64,000 bases of DNA. Origin: Companilactobacillus bobalius (GTDB lineage Bacteria > Bacillota > Bacilli > Lactobacillales > Lactobacillaceae). The DNA lies in NCBI RefSeq assembly GCF_009764355.1, contig NZ_LNUA01000032.1, forward strand, positions 372,001 through 436,000. Direction: 5' to 3'. The translations under genes were made by a program, and so were the position numbers. Below, piece after piece: positions 10,086 to 19,606 of this stretch. The stretch's first letter is position 1. Each line of letters begins with the position of its first letter. Under the pieces are notes generated by a model. It searched no databases. It was not told the DNA's origin and worked only from the letters and a program-made list of their open reading frames with translations.

Positions 10086-10574
10086 ATGATAAGTTTTGTT
10101 TGGGCTGAAGATAAGAATCACATCATCGGTGAAAAAGGACACTTACCATGGTCATTACCTAATGACTTACACCATTTTAAAGATGTAACGATCAATCATC
10201 CCATCGTTATGGGACGAAAGACTTTTGAAAGTTTTCCTAATGGTCCTTTACCTAAGAGACTAAATATTGTTATTTCTAAAAATCCTGATTATCAGGTACC
10301 TGATTCTGTAGTTTTAATCAATGATAAGGCTGACTTGAAAAAATATGTACAATCTGATGATGAAGTTATGGTTATCGGTGGAAGTGGTATTTTTAAGCTA
10401 TTCCAAGACGATGTTGATAGACTATATCTGACTAAGATTGATCATGAATTTACAGGTGACACTAAAATGTGTTCAATCGACTACAGTAAGTTTAAATTAG
10501 TCGAAAAAAAAGAAGGCCATATGGATGATAAGAATATCTATCCATATACCTTCGAGACTTGGGACAAAATTTAA
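10086..10574 (+). CDS. folA: Dihydrofolate reductase
   Basis: The enzyme reduces dihydrofolate, the by-product of thymidylate synthase, with NADPH. At 162 residues it has normal length. The substrate region GHLPWSLPNDLHHFK contains the conserved acidic residue; MGRKTFESF and the VIGGSGIF NADPH loop are present. It follows thyA closely and has an AGGAGG site. Its 3' end overlaps the convergent hemolysin III gene by four bases, and no terminator is visible between them. Confidence 0.97.
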   Translation: MISFVWAEDKNHIIGEKGHLPWSLPNDLHHFKDVTINHPIVMGRKTFESFPNGPLPKRLNIVISKNPDYQVPDSVVLINDKADLKKYVQSDDEVMVIGGSGIFKLFQDDVDRLYLTKIDHEFTGDTKMCSIDYSKFKLVEKKEGHMDDKNIYPYTFETWDKI

Positions 10575-11221
10575 ACTACGTAAAAGTATACTGAGAAGTA
10601 CATTAGAGCTGTACCAATCATAACGAAAATGTGCCAGATTACGTGAATGTATCTAATGTTTTTCATTAAGTAGAGACAAGCTCCTAACGTAAAGGCAACG
10701 CCACCAGCGACCAACAAAGCAATACCGGTTCCGCCAATTGCATAGTAGAGTGGCTTCATGGCGACGATAATAGCCCAGCCCATAAGAACGTAGAGCAATG
10801 TTTCAAAATACTTAAAACGACCAACATTAAAGATTTTGTAGAGAATACCACCAATGGCTAATAGCCAAATGAATGCTAGAATAACGATTCCAAATGTAGA
10901 ATGTAAAGCAATCAAACAGTAAGGTGTATAAGTACCTGCAATCATCAAGAAAATTGAACTGTGATCGAATATCTGAAAGACGCCTTTAGCCTTAGTGAAG
11001 TATAAACTGTGGAATAGGGTTGAACTTAGATATAAGAAGAACAAAGTGAATGCGTAAATAAAATAGGCTGTGATGTTCAAAGGCTTTCCCTGCTGAAACC
11101 CTTTGATCAATAAGAATATGGCACCAATAATTGCTAAAATGATGCCGATACCATGAGTGACAGCACTGAAGACTTGATCTGTAATTAAATAAGCTCTAGA
11201 AAAGTTGTGTTTTTTCGTCAT
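10571..11221 (-). CDS. Hemolysin III / PAQR-type membrane protein (TrhA family)
   Basis: This 216-residue integral membrane protein has seven hydrophobic segments. It carries the signature residues of the PAQR/hemolysin III family: Ser and His in LSSTLFHS, Asp and His in FQIFDHSSIF, and His residues in HVIWHIFVM. In this superfamily they coordinate a metal ion in the membrane. Bacterial members affect membrane homeostasis; hemolytic activity is not established for most. It is transcribed alone and convergently with dfr. Confidence 0.9.
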   Translation of the reverse strand: MTKKHNFSRAYLITDQVFSAVTHGIGIILAIIGAIFLLIKGFQQGKPLNITAYFIYAFTLFFLYLSSTLFHSLYFTKAKGVFQIFDHSSIFLMIAGTYTPYCLIALHSTFGIVILAFIWLLAIGGILYKIFNVGRFKYFETLLYVLMGWAIIVAMKPLYYAIGGTGIALLVAGGVAFTLGACLYLMKNIRYIHVIWHIFVMIGTALMYFSVYFYVV

Positions 11222-11374
11222 GTTAAAACCTCAATTATTTGGACTGTTTACTATAATTATTATAAACGTCTTAGAAGGCTTTTCATATGGTTATGGTATT
11301 GTATAATTAATAAAGATTCAGCATATTTATTTTAGTAAAATGATTAGTTATTTATCATTAGACCCTATTAAGTT

Positions 11375-11383
11375 TGTTATAAT
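11375..11383 (+). promoter_or_regulatory. Extended -10 promoter of degV
   Basis: TGT followed by TATAAT (11378-11383) lies 45 bases before the degV start. A second TATAAT lies at 11302-11307. No strong -35 is present for either. Confidence 0.5.
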
Positions 11384-11427
11384 AATTAAAAGTAATAGGA
11401 AACAAAACCCTATGAAAGAGGGATAAA

Positions 11428-12270
11428 ATGAGCAAAGTAAAGATCCTTACCGATTCATCGGTACAGTTAACACCAGAGGAAATAGAAAAGTATAATATTA
11501 GTGTCGTTCCTTTGACAATTAGTATTGACGAAAAAACTTATGTTGATGGCGTTAATATTACACGCGAAAAATTCGTTGAAGAAATGGATTCTTCAAAGGA
11601 TTTACCTAAGACATCTCAACCATCAATTGGAACTTTTATGGATGTTATTGATAAGGTTCCTGATGATTATACGGATATCTTAGCCTTGATTATGACACCA
11701 GCCATTAGTGGTACCATTAATGCAGCTAGACAAGTAGAAGATATGGTTGACCGTAATATGGAAGTCATCGATACAGAATTTACAGATCGTGCCCAAGGCT
11801 TCCAAGTAATTAGAGCCGCTCAAATGGCCCAAGAAGGTAAATCTGTTGAGGAAATTAAACAGGCCTTGGATGAGCTTCGTGCGCATACTTATCTTTACAT
11901 GGGTGTAACAAGTATTGAAAATATTCTACGTGGAGGTCGTTTGAGCAGATTTGCTGGAACACTTTCAACTTTGTTGAATATTAACTTGGTTCTAACAGTA
12001 AAGAATAATAGTCTAGATATTGTTAAGCGTGGTCGTGGTCGCAAGACAATTGAAAAATATATGAATAACGTAATGGAAGAAATCAAAGGTTTAAAGAATA
12101 TCAAAGCTGTAGGAATTTCTTATGTTGACAAGATGGACTATGTTAATGAGCTAAAGGCTAAGCTGGAAGAAATTATTCCTGATGTGCCGTTGCTTATAAG
12201 AGTGACAAGTCCAGTTATTGCTACACATGCTGGTTCTGGAGCCTTTGCAATTGAATTTTATACAGAGTAA
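11428..12270 (+). CDS. DegV family fatty-acid-binding protein
   Basis: DegV/FakB proteins bind a fatty acid between two alpha/beta domains and present it to the FakA kinase for entry into phospholipid synthesis. At 280 residues the length is normal. The family markers are ILTDSSVQLT at the N-terminus, KTSQPSIGTF, the glycine-rich RGGRLSRFAG and the C-terminal HAGSGAFAIEFY. The ATG follows AAGAGGG. No fakA is present in the window, so the kinase partner must be elsewhere. A strong terminator closes the unit. Confidence 0.93.
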   Translation: MSKVKILTDSSVQLTPEEIEKYNISVVPLTISIDEKTYVDGVNITREKFVEEMDSSKDLPKTSQPSIGTFMDVIDKVPDDYTDILALIMTPAISGTINAARQVEDMVDRNMEVIDTEFTDRAQGFQVIRAAQMAQEGKSVEEIKQALDELRAHTYLYMGVTSIENILRGGRLSRFAGTLSTLLNINLVLTVKNNSLDIVKRGRGRKTIEKYMNNVMEEIKGLKNIKAVGISYVDKMDYVNELKAKLEEIIPDVPLLIRVTSPVIATHAGSGAFAIEFYTE

Positions 12271-12298
12271 AAGCTGATGAATGCATCAGCTTTTTTTT
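12271..12298 (+). terminator. Rho-independent terminator of degV
   Basis: AAGCTGATG pairs with CATCAGCTT across a four-base loop and runs into eight T residues. Confidence 0.93.
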
Positions 12299-12315
12299 GA
12301 AAGATGGATTAATTA

Positions 12316-13176
12316 ATGAAGAAGAAAAGTATTTGGATCATAGTCGTAGTTTTAATATTGATAGCTGTTGGTGGTGGAGCTTATTATTTCACTAACAATA
12401 ATCAAAGTGAGCAGTCTACTGCCCAAGTAACTAAAACAACCAAGAAAATAATAAAACCAAAGAAAAAAGTTATTCCTAAAAAGAAGCAAATCAGTATTGT
12501 TGCAGTCGGAGATTCACTGACACAAGGGGTTGGTGATTCTTCCAAAGCTGGTGGTGGCTATGTGACTCGTTTGCAGTCAAAAGTGCAGTCGAAGTTCAAT
12601 GTTCCCACACAGTCGCATAATTATGGTGTTTCAGGTGATACTAGTAGCCAAATTATGGCTCGTATCAAGTCTGATAAAAAGATGCATCAAGATCTACCCA
12701 AGGCTGATATTATCACGGTGACAGTTGGTGGTAATGACTTCATGCACCTCTTGCAACGTAAAGGAATTGATCTGACAGCGGGTGACATTGCTGATGAACA
12801 AGTTAAATTCGACAAAAGATTAAAACAATTATTGACTGATTTGAGAAATTATAATGAATCGGCACCAATTTATCTAATAGGTATTTATAATCCTTTTAGT
12901 ATCTATTTATCGAATGTAAAAAATGCTAAAATAGCATTCATTAACTGGAACAAAGCATCTGCCAAAGTGGCTAGTGGATTTAATAAAACCTATTTCATTG
13001 ATATTAATAATTTATATCAAAATAAAACTATCGATAATAAGGTTAAAAAGACCGGAACTAATCCTTATCTTTACAAGAAGGATCACTTCCATCCTAATGG
13101 AACTGGTTACGATATGATGACGCAAAAAGTGTTCGATGAAGTTAGTGTTACGAAAAAGGAGTGGCTTTTTAAATAA
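12316..13176 (+). CDS. Membrane-anchored SGNH/GDSL hydrolase
   Basis: This is a 286-residue esterase/lipase-type protein. An N-terminal signal-anchor (residues 5-26) is followed by a Lys-rich linker, then the SGNH domain. Block I GDSLTQG supplies the catalytic Ser, block II GVSGD the Gly, block III GGND the Asn, and block V DHFHPNG the Asp-x-x-His pair. All four blocks are intact, so it is probably active outside the membrane. The substrate is unknown; candidates are lipids or acylated wall polymers. The ypmS-like gene starts two bases after its stop. Confidence 0.92.
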   Translation: MKKKSIWIIVVVLILIAVGGGAYYFTNNNQSEQSTAQVTKTTKKIIKPKKKVIPKKKQISIVAVGDSLTQGVGDSSKAGGGYVTRLQSKVQSKFNVPTQSHNYGVSGDTSSQIMARIKSDKKMHQDLPKADIITVTVGGNDFMHLLQRKGIDLTAGDIADEQVKFDKRLKQLLTDLRNYNESAPIYLIGIYNPFSIYLSNVKNAKIAFINWNKASAKVASGFNKTYFIDINNLYQNKTIDNKVKKTGTNPYLYKKDHFHPNGTGYDMMTQKVFDEVSVTKKEWLFK

Positions 13177-13178
13177 TT

Positions 13179-13772
13179 ATGAAGAATAAGAATTATTGGA
13201 AATATGCATTTATTGCTTTAGTAGCAATTTTAGTAGTGGGATTTGGTTATTTGGGTACTAAAGTACTTAGTTCACCAACTGAGAATTATCAAGTCAGTTC
13301 TAAAATCAATAATGATGATAAAGTTTTTACCGTTAATATGAACAAAGAAGAAGCCAATAAAATGGCTCAATACTATTTAAAGAATACTTTGAATAATGGT
13401 AAGACGGAATATCAATTAATATTGAAAAAGGATGCTGAATTATCTGGTGCTATTAAGTTTTTAGGAGCCAAAATTCACTTTACAATTTTGATGCAACCAT
13501 ATGCTAAAACTAACGGGGATGTACTCTTAAAGGCTAAAGAAATGAAGATTGGGGACTTATCGTTGCCAATTTCCTTTGTAATGAATTATATTAAGAATAG
13601 TTTTAAGACCCCTGATTGGGTAAGCATTAACGGCAAAGATAAGACAATGTTGTTGAAATTTACTAAATTTACTACCAAAGAGGGATATGGCATTCGTGCA
13701 AAGAATATTGATTTGAAGCATGACAAGTTATCGTTTGAGGTAATGAATACAAAGATCACCGACAATCAATAG
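13179..13772 (+). CDS. YpmS family (DUF2140) membrane-anchored protein
   Basis: This 197-residue protein has one N-terminal membrane segment (about residues 7-27) and an extracytoplasmic domain matching YpmS/DUF2140. The conserved core includes NKEEANKMAQYYLKN and the beta-rich LPISFVMNYIKNSF and PDWVSINGKDK stretches. In Bacillus and lactobacilli ypmS likewise follows a GDSL-lipase gene (ypmR), so the pair probably works together at the cell surface. The biochemical role is not known. It is tightly coupled to its neighbours (2 and 12 bases). Confidence 0.88.
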   Translation: MKNKNYWKYAFIALVAILVVGFGYLGTKVLSSPTENYQVSSKINNDDKVFTVNMNKEEANKMAQYYLKNTLNNGKTEYQLILKKDAELSGAIKFLGAKIHFTILMQPYAKTNGDVLLKAKEMKIGDLSLPISFVMNYIKNSFKTPDWVSINGKDKTMLLKFTKFTTKEGYGIRAKNIDLKHDKLSFEVMNTKITDNQ

Positions 13773-13784
13773 AAAGGAGCAAAG

Positions 13785-14009
13785 ATGCGAAGAAGTTTTT
13801 ATGAATTTTTAATGACACTAAGAAACGCAGACAGTGTTGAACCAGATGCAGAATTTGCAAATAACGCATTTCATGATCAATCTTTTCCTAAACATGAGGA
13901 GAATTATCAAAAAATCTCAGATTATTTAGAATTGAATGCAGGTTATTTACCCAGTATGTCAATTTTTGATGAGGTATATCAAAAGTATCAAGAAATAGAT
14001 AGAAAATAG
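13785..14009 (+). CDS. YozE family SAM-like protein
   Basis: This 74-residue protein starts RRSFYEFLMTLRNA after Met and matches the YozE_SAM_like family, a small all-helical fold seen in Firmicutes. It has no membrane segment and no catalytic motif. Conserved features are the FYEFLMTLR start, the FANNAFHDQSFPK centre and the hydrophobic YLELNAGYLPSMSIFDEVY end. The ATG follows AAAGGAG. It lies in a tight run with ypmS and rbgA. Its function is unknown. Confidence 0.88.
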   Translation: MRRSFYEFLMTLRNADSVEPDAEFANNAFHDQSFPKHEENYQKISDYLELNAGYLPSMSIFDEVYQKYQEIDRK

Positions 14010-14018
14010 GTGAAGACA

Positions 14019-14873
14019 ATGGCATTACAATGGTATCCAGGACATATGAACAAAGCGAAGAACCAAGTGCAGGATCGTCTAAAATTAGTCGATATCGTAC
14101 TTGAAATCGTTGACGCAAGACTACCTTTTTCATCCAGAAATCCAGTTTTAGAACAAATAATTGACCAAAAGAAACATATTATTATTCTTAATAAATCAGA
14201 TTTGGCAGATCCTAAGGTTACAGCCGATTGGAAACTCAATTTTGAACAAGAAGGCACTAAGTCGATTGAACTAGATGCTAAGCACAATAAAGGTCTAGGT
14301 AAAATTAAAAGCTTGATTCGTTCAGAATTGTCAGATAAGATTGACCGTTATGAACGTAATGGTGTACAAAATTATCGGATCAAAGCAATGTGTATTGGAA
14401 TTCCTAACGTTGGAAAATCTACTATTTTGAATCGCTTTGTTGGAAAAAATGTGGCTATTACTGGTAATAAACCTGGTGTAACTAAAAATCAAAATTGGCT
14501 AAAAACTAATATTGGAATTGATTTATTGGATACTCCAGGTATCTTGTGGCCTAAAATTGATGATCCTAAAGTAGGGATGAAGTTGGCTTTGTCAGGTGCA
14601 ATTAAGGACAAAATTTACGCACCCGATGATGTGGCTATTTATGCGCTTAATTTTATGGAAACTCACTACATGGATCAATTGCTTGAAAGTTACAAATTAG
14701 ATAAGTCCGATATTTTTAACCATACAACACCAGAAGTATTGATGAATTTGACGAAAAAATTTGGTTATAAGGATGACTATGATCGTGCTTCCAGAAGAAT
14801 TATCGATGACGTTAGAAAATTGAAATTAGGACGTCTTACATTTGATATTCCTGGGGAGTTTTATGAAGAGTAA
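14019..14873 (+). CDS. rbgA: Ribosome biogenesis GTPase RbgA (YlqF)
   Basis: RbgA is a circularly permuted GTPase that helps mature the 50S subunit in Gram-positive bacteria. The G motifs are in permuted order: NKSDLAD (G4) comes first, then GIPNVGKST (G1), then DTPGILWP (G3). The N-terminus MALQWYPGHMNKAK matches the family start, so I place the start at ATG 14019 (AGGTGA upstream) and not at the GTG at 14010, giving 284 residues. The C-terminal domain is present. Its 3' end overlaps rnhB by 11 bases. Confidence 0.96.
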   Translation: MALQWYPGHMNKAKNQVQDRLKLVDIVLEIVDARLPFSSRNPVLEQIIDQKKHIIILNKSDLADPKVTADWKLNFEQEGTKSIELDAKHNKGLGKIKSLIRSELSDKIDRYERNGVQNYRIKAMCIGIPNVGKSTILNRFVGKNVAITGNKPGVTKNQNWLKTNIGIDLLDTPGILWPKIDDPKVGMKLALSGAIKDKIYAPDDVAIYALNFMETHYMDQLLESYKLDKSDIFNHTTPEVLMNLTKKFGYKDDYDRASRRIIDDVRKLKLGRLTFDIPGEFYEE

Positions 14874-15636
14874 ATATACAATTGCCGAAGCAAGAAATAT
14901 TCTGAAACAAACTGATTTAAGTGAAGAATTATTAAATAAATTTTCACAAGATGAACGTAGCGGAATTAAAAAATTATTAGAGCGATATTATAAGAAGCAA
15001 TTGAAACAAAAAGAACTAATTGAGAAGTTTCACAAAAAGGAGTTTCTCGAAAAGCCTTTTTGGGATCATGGTTTAGCAGTAGCGGGGGTTGATGAAGTAG
15101 GACGCGGTCCTTTGGCAGGTCCTGTTGTCACAGCTGCTGTTATTTTGCCACCCGATAATACTTTGTATGAGGTTGATGATTCTAAGAAGTTGTCGATTGC
15201 AAAGCGTGATGAGCTTTATAAATTGATTTGTGCGCAAGCAATAGATATCAGTGTAGCAGTGGGTAGTCCGCAATTAATTGATCGAGAAAATATCTATCAT
15301 GCAACGGAATTGACGATGGGAGATTCAATTAATAATCTTTATTTGAAACCTGATCATATCTTAGTTGATGCTATGACGATTCCTGTTGACATACCTCAAA
15401 CAAAGTTGATTAAAGGTGACTCCAAGTCCTTGAGTATTGGCGCTGCTAGTATTGTTGCCAAAGTTTCACGTGATAAGTTGATGACGATGTATAGTAAAAT
15501 CTATCCAGAGTTTGGCTTTGAAAATAATGACGGTTACGGTACAAAGCAACATTTGAAGGCTTTAGATGAGTTTGGTCGTACTAAAATTCATCGTTTGAGT
15601 TTTTCGCCTGTTAGAAAAATTTCTAAATTATATTAA
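14863..15636 (+). CDS. rnhB: Ribonuclease HII
   Basis: RNase HII cuts the RNA strand in RNA-DNA hybrids and removes single ribonucleotides from DNA. I place the start at ATG 14863 (GGGGAG upstream), inside the end of rbgA, giving 257 residues; the frame is open to 14842. The catalytic carboxylates are in AGVDEVGRGPLAGP (Asp-Glu), DDSKKLS and ILVDAM. The N-terminal helical extension is typical of Firmicutes. A terminator follows. Confidence 0.96.
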   Translation: MKSKYTIAEARNILKQTDLSEELLNKFSQDERSGIKKLLERYYKKQLKQKELIEKFHKKEFLEKPFWDHGLAVAGVDEVGRGPLAGPVVTAAVILPPDNTLYEVDDSKKLSIAKRDELYKLICAQAIDISVAVGSPQLIDRENIYHATELTMGDSINNLYLKPDHILVDAMTIPVDIPQTKLIKGDSKSLSIGAASIVAKVSRDKLMTMYSKIYPEFGFENNDGYGTKQHLKALDEFGRTKIHRLSFSPVRKISKLY

Positions 15637-15642
15637 AATAGA

Positions 15643-15683
15643 AACATCACTTTCGTAATTTAAGTTAAGGGAGTGATGTTTTT
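15643..15683 (+). terminator. Terminator-like hairpin between rnhB and dprA
   Basis: AACATCACT (15643-15651) pairs with AGTGATGTT (15672-15680), then TTT. The 3' arm overlaps the end of the dprA ribosome binding site AAGGGAG (15667-15673). Confidence 0.7.
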
Positions 15684-15686
15684 ATT

Positions 15687-16505
15687 ATGACTGAATTAAC
15701 TAACTTTTTGATTAAATGTCGTTTAACAGGAATGATTTCGAATCAAATAATGCTAAAAATTATAAAAAAATCTATAAATAGTGCTAACCTAATAACTGAA
15801 TCCTTTGATTTATTAAAACAGGAGTGGGGCTTGGATAAGTTTCAACGCTTTCGTTTCCTATTTGATAAGCAGAAGATCGGTTCGTTAAAGGCTATAAATT
15901 ATTTGGACTTTGAGTATCCAGAATTGTTAAGAACGATTTATAATCCGCCTGCACTCTTGTTTTTTGAGGGGAATATTGCTTTACTTAAAACTGAGTGCAT
16001 CGCAATCGTTGGTGCTAGGCAAGCATCAGATTATAGTTTTCGTTGTATAAGTGGTCTTGTTCCACGACTTGTAAATCGTTATACTATTGTGAGCGGTTTA
16101 GCTAAGGGAGTCGATTCTTGGGCTCATCAGGCCGCACTAAAGAATCAGGGACAGACGATTGCAGTGGTTGGTAGTGGTTTAGATGTAACTTATCCTAAAG
16201 AGAATTTTCACTTACAAGCGGAAATTATGAAAAAGGGATTGGTTGTTACTGAATACCCACCAATGACAAAAATCGAACCTTGGCATTTTCCTCAACGAAA
16301 CCGGATAATTGCCGGTCTCAGTCAAAAGGTTGTTGTTACTGAAGCTAAGAAACGCAGTGGTTCCTTAATTACTGCGGATTTGGCTTTAGAGAACAATCGG
16401 GATGTTTTAGCTATTCCCGGTAGAATCGATGTTAACCTTTCAGCTGGTTGTAATAAACTAATTGAAGAGGGTGCCATCCCTTTGATTAATTTCAATGATT
16501 TATAG
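15687..16505 (+). CDS. dprA: DNA-processing protein DprA
   Basis: DprA protects incoming single-stranded DNA during natural transformation and loads RecA on it. At 272 residues the frame covers the Rossmann-fold DprA domain. The signature IVGARQASDYS is followed by VSGLAKGVDSWAHQAAL and VVGSGLDVTYPKEN, then FPQRNRIIAGLSQ and RSGSLITADLA. It lacks the extra C-terminal winged helix some members carry. It lies between rnhB and topA, the usual Firmicutes order. Competence itself cannot be inferred from this gene alone. Confidence 0.96.
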   Translation: MTELTNFLIKCRLTGMISNQIMLKIIKKSINSANLITESFDLLKQEWGLDKFQRFRFLFDKQKIGSLKAINYLDFEYPELLRTIYNPPALLFFEGNIALLKTECIAIVGARQASDYSFRCISGLVPRLVNRYTIVSGLAKGVDSWAHQAALKNQGQTIAVVGSGLDVTYPKENFHLQAEIMKKGLVVTEYPPMTKIEPWHFPQRNRIIAGLSQKVVVTEAKKRSGSLITADLALENNRDVLAIPGRIDVNLSAGCNKLIEEGAIPLINFNDL

Positions 16506-16537
16506 ACTATATTTGGAAGATAAATTTATCTTTTGAA

Positions 16538-16566
16538 TTGACAAAATAAAATTCTGTGATTAATAT
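16538..16566 (+). promoter_or_regulatory. Sigma-A promoter of topA
   Basis: TTGACA (16538-16543), a 17-base spacer and TAATAT (16561-16566), 45 bases before the topA start. Confidence 0.75.
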
Positions 16567-16610
16567 ATTGAACAGTTTTAATTGATTCATTTTGGAAAGG
16601 AGCACTTTGC

Positions 16611-18695
16611 GTGCCATCAACACAAAAGAATTTGGTGATTGTTGAATCACCATCAAAAGCAAAAACAATTGAGAAGTATTTGGGACGTAATTATCACGTA
16701 GTTGCTAGTTTAGGTCACGTTCGTGATTTACCTAAGAGTCAAATGGGTGTCGATATTGAACATGACTATGAGCCAAAGTACATTTCTATTCGTGGTAAAG
16801 GTCCAGTTATTAAAGATTTAAAGAAGGAAGCAAAAAAAGCTAAGCGAGTTTACCTGGCAGCCGATCCGGATCGTGAAGGTGAAGCTATTGCTTGGCATGT
16901 TTCCCACTTATTAGGATTAGAAGATGATGGTAAAAATCGTGTCGTCTTCAATGAAATTACCAAAGATAAAGTTAAACAAGCATTTAAAACTCCAAGATCA
17001 ATTGATATGAATTTGGTTGACGCTCAACAGGCCAGACGTGTATTGGATCGATTAGTAGGTTATTCAATTTCCCCAATCCTTTGGGCTAAAGTTAAAAAGG
17101 GTTTGAGTGCTGGACGTGTGCAGTCAATCGCTTTGAAACTTGTAATTGAAAAAGAAAATGAAATTAAGAGTTTTGTTCCTCAAGAGTATTGGACAATTGA
17201 ATCAGTTTTCAAACATGGCAAAGATAAATTCAAAGCCAATTTCTATGGATTAGATGGAAAGAAAGCTGAATTAAAAAATAATGATCAAGTTCAAGAAGTA
17301 TTAGGTCGTGTCAACAAAAAGAATGACTTTGAAATTGATAAGGTTACTAAAAAGGAACGTAAGAGATTCCCTGCCGCTCCATTTACAACTAGTTCGCTAC
17401 AACAAGAGGCTAACAAGCGTCTAAACTTTAAGACTAGAAAAACCATGATGATTGCTCAACAATTGTATGAAGGAATCAATTTGGGACGTAAGGAAGGTAC
17501 CGTAGGTTTAATCACTTATATGCGTACTGATTCCAAACGTATTTCTAAAGTTGCCGAAGCAGAAGCTTCGAAGTTTATTCATGAAGAATATGGTGAACCA
17601 TTTGCAGCTGTCAAAGAACGTAAGGATAAAAACCAAGAAGGGGCTCAAGATGCCCATGAGGCTATTCGTCCTTCATCTACTATGAGAACACCTAAGTCCC
17701 TAAAAGACGTTCTTAGTCGTGATCAATATCGCTTGTATGACTTGATTTGGTCAAGATTCGTTGCCAGTCAAATGACACCAGCTGTTTTTGATACTATGAC
17801 AGTTGATCTTTCTCAAAATGGCGTTATGTTTAGAGCTAATGGTTCTAAGATGAAGTTTGAAGGATATCGTAAGGTCTATCAAAGTACATCTGAAAACAGT
17901 AAGAAAGATAACATCTTGCCAGAAATTTCTGAAGGTGACAAAGCTAAGTTGCAATCTAACGATCCAGCTCAACACTTTACACAACCACCTGCAAGATTTA
18001 CTGAAGCCTCACTAGTTAAGGCTTTGGAAGAGAATGGTGTAGGCCGTCCTTCAACCTATGCTCCAACTATTGATACAATTCAGAGACGTTATTACGTTAA
18101 ATTGAATGGTAAGAGTTTTGAACCAACTGAACTTGGTGAGATCGTTGACAATTTAATTCAAAGTTATTTCCCTGATATCGTAAATATCGACTTCACTGCC
18201 AATTTGGAAGATGAATTAGATAATATCGAAGAAGGTAAAGAGAATTGGGTTAAGGTAGTTGATCGTTACTACAAGCCATTCGCTAAAGAACTTGAATCTG
18301 CTGAAGATAAGATTGAAAAAGTTCAAATTAAAGATGAACCAGCAGGTATGGATTGTGATATCTGTGGTGCCCCAATGGTAATTAAAATGGGACGCTATGG
18401 TAAGTTCTATGCTTGTTCACGTTTCCCAGATTGTCGTAATACTAAGCCAATCGTTAAGGAAATCGGTGTAATTTGCCCTAAGTGTAAAAAAGGTCAAGTT
18501 ATCGAAAGAAAATCTAAGAAGAATCGTATTTTTTACGGTTGTTCAAGATATCCGGATTGTGATTTCGTCTCATGGGATAAACCAGTTGGACGTGATTGTC
18601 CAAAAGATGGTCACTACTTAGTTGAAAAGAAGGTTAAGGGTGGTCGTCAAATACTCTGTCCAAACGGTGATTATGAAGAGGACATTCAAAAATAA
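16611..18695 (+). CDS. topA: DNA topoisomerase I
   Basis: TopA is a type IA topoisomerase that relaxes negative supercoils by transient single-strand cuts. The TOPRIM domain starts at [18 protein letters not shown] with the acidic [14 protein letters not shown] motif. The active-site Tyr lies in [14 protein letters not shown]. Two C-terminal zinc-finger modules follow, with CDICGAP...CSRFPDC and CPKCKKG...CSRYPDC. At 694 residues the length is normal. It starts at GTG after GGAAAGGAG. xerC begins on the base after its stop. Confidence 0.98.
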   Translation: MPSTQKNLVIVESPSKAKTIEKYLGRNYHVVASLGHVRDLPKSQMGVDIEHDYEPKYISIRGKGPVIKDLKKEAKKAKRVYLAADPDREGEAIAWHVSHLLGLEDDGKNRVVFNEITKDKVKQAFKTPRSIDMNLVDAQQARRVLDRLVGYSISPILWAKVKKGLSAGRVQSIALKLVIEKENEIKSFVPQEYWTIESVFKHGKDKFKANFYGLDGKKAELKNNDQVQEVLGRVNKKNDFEIDKVTKKERKRFPAAPFTTSSLQQEANKRLNFKTRKTMMIAQQLYEGINLGRKEGTVGLITYMRTDSKRISKVAEAEASKFIHEEYGEPFAAVKERKDKNQEGAQDAHEAIRPSSTMRTPKSLKDVLSRDQYRLYDLIWSRFVASQMTPAVFDTMTVDLSQNGVMFRANGSKMKFEGYRKVYQSTSENSKKDNILPEISEGDKAKLQSNDPAQHFTQPPARFTEASLVKALEENGVGRPSTYAPTIDTIQRRYYVKLNGKSFEPTELGEIVDNLIQSYFPDIVNIDFTANLEDELDNIEEGKENWVKVVDRYYKPFAKELESAEDKIEKVQIKDEPAGMDCDICGAPMVIKMGRYGKFYACSRFPDCRNTKPIVKEIGVICPKCKKGQVIERKSKKNRIFYGCSRYPDCDFVSWDKPVGRDCPKDGHYLVEKKVKGGRQILCPNGDYEEDIQK

Positions 18696-19595
18696 ATGAT
18701 AGAACAAGAATTAATCGATAAATTTGTTGATAATTTAATGGTTAATCATCATTACTCAAAAGAAACAAAAAAATCTTATTTAGAAGATATAGATAATTTT
18801 GTTTCTTTTTTGTCTAAAAATGGTGGTTTTACTGGATTCACTAAAATTGGACGAGTTGATGTTGAAACTTACCTGACATATTTAGATGAAGAAAACTATG
18901 CTACCGATACTGTGGCACGAAGAATCTCGGCTTTACGTTCTTTCTATAACTTTTTAGTAAGAAATAAGTTCATTAAGCAGAATCCTTTTGATTTAGTACA
19001 AATACGTCACAAAGGCCGCAAACTGCCACGTTTCTTTTACGAAAAAGAAATGGAAGAACTGTTCGAAGCAGTTAAAGGGGATGATCCACTGTCCCAGAGA
19101 AATTCAGCTTTGTTAGAATTGCTCTATGCCACTGGCATGCGTGTGAGTGAATGTGCTAATCTAGTATTAGACCAGCTTGATTTCGCTAACAATATTGTTT
19201 TGATACATGGTAAAGGGGACAAAGATCGTTATGTTCCCTTTGGAAGTTATGCCAAAAATGCGTTAGAGAAATACTTCAATGATGGTCGTAAAAAATTAAT
19301 GCAAAAGAATCATCAGGATCACCAATATGTTTTTGTAAATAGTCGTGGTAAAGGTTTGACAAGTAGAGGAATTGAGTATATCTTGAATCAAATTATCAAG
19401 AAAACCAGCCTAACAGCTGATATTCATCCGCACATGATTCGTCATACCTTTGCTACACACATGTTGGAACATGGTGCTGATTTAAGAACTGTCCAAGAAT
19501 TATTAGGACATGCCAGCTTGTCAACGACGCAAATATATACGCACGTGACAATGGAACATTTGCAAAAAGATTATAAAAAATATTTTCCAAGATAG
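18696..19595 (+). CDS. xerC: Tyrosine recombinase XerC
   Basis: XerC acts with a second recombinase at the dif site to resolve chromosome dimers. At 299 residues it has the N-terminal core-binding domain and the catalytic domain. The active-site residues are visible: Arg in ATGMRVSE, HxxR in HPHMIRHTFATH, His in LLGHASLSTTQ and the nucleophile Tyr in IYTHV. It starts directly after the topA stop with no gap. trmFO (gid), found between these two genes in many Firmicutes, is absent here. Confidence 0.95.
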   Translation: MIEQELIDKFVDNLMVNHHYSKETKKSYLEDIDNFVSFLSKNGGFTGFTKIGRVDVETYLTYLDEENYATDTVARRISALRSFYNFLVRNKFIKQNPFDLVQIRHKGRKLPRFFYEKEMEELFEAVKGDDPLSQRNSALLELLYATGMRVSECANLVLDQLDFANNIVLIHGKGDKDRYVPFGSYAKNALEKYFNDGRKKLMQKNHQDHQYVFVNSRGKGLTSRGIEYILNQIIKKTSLTADIHPHMIRHTFATHMLEHGADLRTVQELLGHASLSTTQIYTHVTMEHLQKDYKKYFPR

Positions 19596-19606
19596 AAGGT
19601 AAATAA

